Assembly: GCA_907165275.2 (NCBI GenBank) | Contig: OU015666.1 | Location: 650,001-714,000, forward strand | From: Zygaena filipendulae | Lineage: Eukaryota > Arthropoda > Insecta > Lepidoptera > Zygaenidae | Reading direction: 5' to 3' | Length of the DNA stretch: 64,000 nt | Shown: positions 62,701-64,000 of the stretch, one piece after another | Layout: each line of letters starts with the position of its first letter | Numbering within the stretch: the first letter of the stretch is position 1 | Made by a program: the position numbers and the translations under genes | The notes under the pieces: generated by a model | Told to the model about the DNA's origin: nothing | The model's input: the letters and a program-made list of their open reading frames with translations, nothing else | Database searches by the model: none

Positions 62701-63029
62701 TTATCCGGCTTTAATTTAAGGAGTCGTCATCACTAAGCAATGTCGGGTGTTTACAATGCATAAAGTGCTATAGCGGTTCACGAGCTAGCTGAATAGTTTC
62801 CTTGAGTCGCGAGCGCATTTGCATATTTCCTACAGTCGTTTGAACATTTGTTGCCGCAAGAAAAATTCTAAAAATAAAGAAAATTAACCACTAGGTTAAG
62901 CTATATCCTCAAATTTTAAATCAAACAATACATATTCAAAGTATTTTCAAAAGAAAGAAGATAGAAAATTTTCCCAAGACACGGGCAAAAAGCATGCTCA
63001 TTCATTCATACCCGGCTGCCTGTTCCAAT
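62701..63029. other. No recognisable gene
   Basis: Nothing supported. Confidence 0.4.
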
Positions 63030-63176
63030 TTCAGGCATATAACTACTCAACAGATCACCATGAAACTTTGCTTATTACGTTGTCAAAAAAAAAAGACTTT
63101 GGCTACCTACTTTTTATCTTGGATTTCCCGCGGGAATTCCGAAATCAACGCGAGTGGAACCACGGGTCATAGCTAG
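63030..63176 (+). mobile_element. Helitron, 5' end lost
   Basis: GCATATAACTACTCAACAGA, GGATTTCCCGCGGGAATTCC, GAGTGGAACCACGGGTCATA then GCTAG (63173-63176 is CTAG). Confidence 0.7.
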
Positions 63177-63191
63177 TTGGTATATTATGCA

Positions 63192-63494
63192 CTAGCTGCG
63201 CCCCGCGGTTTCACCCGCGTGAAAGGTTTTTATACAACAACTTTTTTTCCCGACATCCGATTTCAATGAAACAAAGCATGTAGCTCCAGGCTAAGCTTAA
63301 TCTACCTGTGAAAACCGCATGTCAATCCGTTCAGTAGATTCAGAGATTATCGCGAACAGACAGATAGACAGAAAAGATTTAAAAAAACCCTTTTTTGTGG
63401 TTGGTTACTCTTCGTATATCGTCCCCTGTCAATTTTTGTTAAAATATTCAATGTACAGAATCGCGGATTCTCCTCTTTTATTATAGTATATAGA
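63192..63494 (-). mobile_element. Helitron, 303 bp
   Basis: CTAGCTGCGCCCCGCGGTTT to TTTATTATAGTATATAGA|T. It matches 11126-11435 along its length (ACAACTTTTTTTCCCGACAT, AAACCGCATGTCAATCCGTT, AGAATCGCGGATTCTCCTCT). Confidence 0.88.
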
Positions 63495-64000
63495 TTTTAC
63501 ACAGGCTTTTTTGTTTTTAGTTACATTGTAAAAGCGCATATAGCGATTGTGTTCGTACGAGTAATTTCCAGTACTGCACATATAAAGGCTTCGGCTCTAC
63601 AATGGCAATTCACGAATTTCTATTGGATACCTAATGCCTACCTGCCGGTAAACAACTAGTGTAGCCAGTCGACCGGCTTTACAGCGTTCCCGGGTTATAT
63701 TACCAAAGTCGGTGGCGAACGAATCGAGTGGTACTAAAGTTTTGGTGCAATTTGCGAGACTTCGGCGGTTGTATTGCCAACGAAAATCAGTTACAGAGAC
63801 AAATATGTATTATACTACACATAAAGCAGATGTATATCTATATAGTTTAAAGAAGCAGTTTTAAACTAAAACTGAACTGACACCTACAGTTATGGTCAAA
63901 TACATACTAAAATAAATCTATTTCAAAGCAGTAAATTATTGTTATAATATTAAAAAAGAAAAAGAAAAGAATTGGTATTTCCTATGATAGAGTTTATTGT
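63495..64000. other. No recognisable gene
   Basis: 63590-63800 is GC-richer (GTCGACCGGCTTTACAGCGT; AAGTCGGTGGCGAACGAATC) and apparently single-copy here. No frame or motif is convincing. Confidence 0.35.

Noticed and set aside
1..64000. An autonomous Helitron (Rep/helicase) as the source of the many Helitrons
   Set aside because: No helicase or HUH Rep motif appears in any frame provided or read, so all copies here are non-autonomous.

Overview
The window looks like nuclear DNA of a moth or butterfly (Lepidoptera). It is AT-rich, shows no bacterial-style gene packing, and is filled with repeats I associate with Lepidoptera: about 70 short non-autonomous Helitrons, several MITE families, tRNA-derived SINEs, non-LTR (LINE) tails ending in different simple repeats, and a Tc1-like transposon. 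I find no convincing host gene, rRNA, functional tRNA or CRISPR array. The stretch is best read as intergenic DNA or the inside of a very large intron.

Layout. 1-10 kb: Helitrons, a LINE tail split by a Helitron (399-999), a 233-bp inverted-repeat MITE (1642-1874) and the first two copies of a 235-bp MITE ('MITE-A'). 10-16 kb: a SINE, head-to-tail Helitrons, and two copies of a second MITE family ('MITE-B'), one split cleanly by a Helitron. 16-27 kb: sparser, with SINEs, microsatellites, Helitrons, a GC-rich inverted repeat (22235-22387) and a GC-rich island near 25 kb. 27-31 kb: a 44-unit 17-bp minisatellite (27001-27748), a possible host exon beside it, LINE tails and a 569-bp hairpin MITE (29868-30436). 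31-45 kb: more MITEs, an RNase H-bearing LINE fragment with a 12-bp target-site duplication (38002-38828), and a long foldback (41857-42291). 45-55 kb: two nearly identical reverse-transcriptase LINE copies in opposite orientation, one of them inside a Tc1 transposon that itself lies in a Helitron. 55-64 kb: dimeric and tandem Helitrons, hairpin MITEs, a possible TATA promoter near 59.16 kb and the last MITE-A copy.

The proteins seen all belong to transposable elements: LINE reverse transcriptases (46130-47407 +, 51044-53053 -), LINE RNase H (38110-38826 -), two LINE C-terminal fragments, and a Tc1 DD34E transposase with two nonsense codons and a frameshift (53148-54181 -). No Helitron Rep/helicase is present, so the Helitrons depended on an element elsewhere. 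Nested insertions give a relative history: Helitrons are both hosts and guests, which implies repeated waves of activity. Family boundaries were read by eye; degenerate copies have approximate ends. In the entries below, 'plus' and 'minus' Helitron means that the TC-to-CTAG direction runs along that strand.
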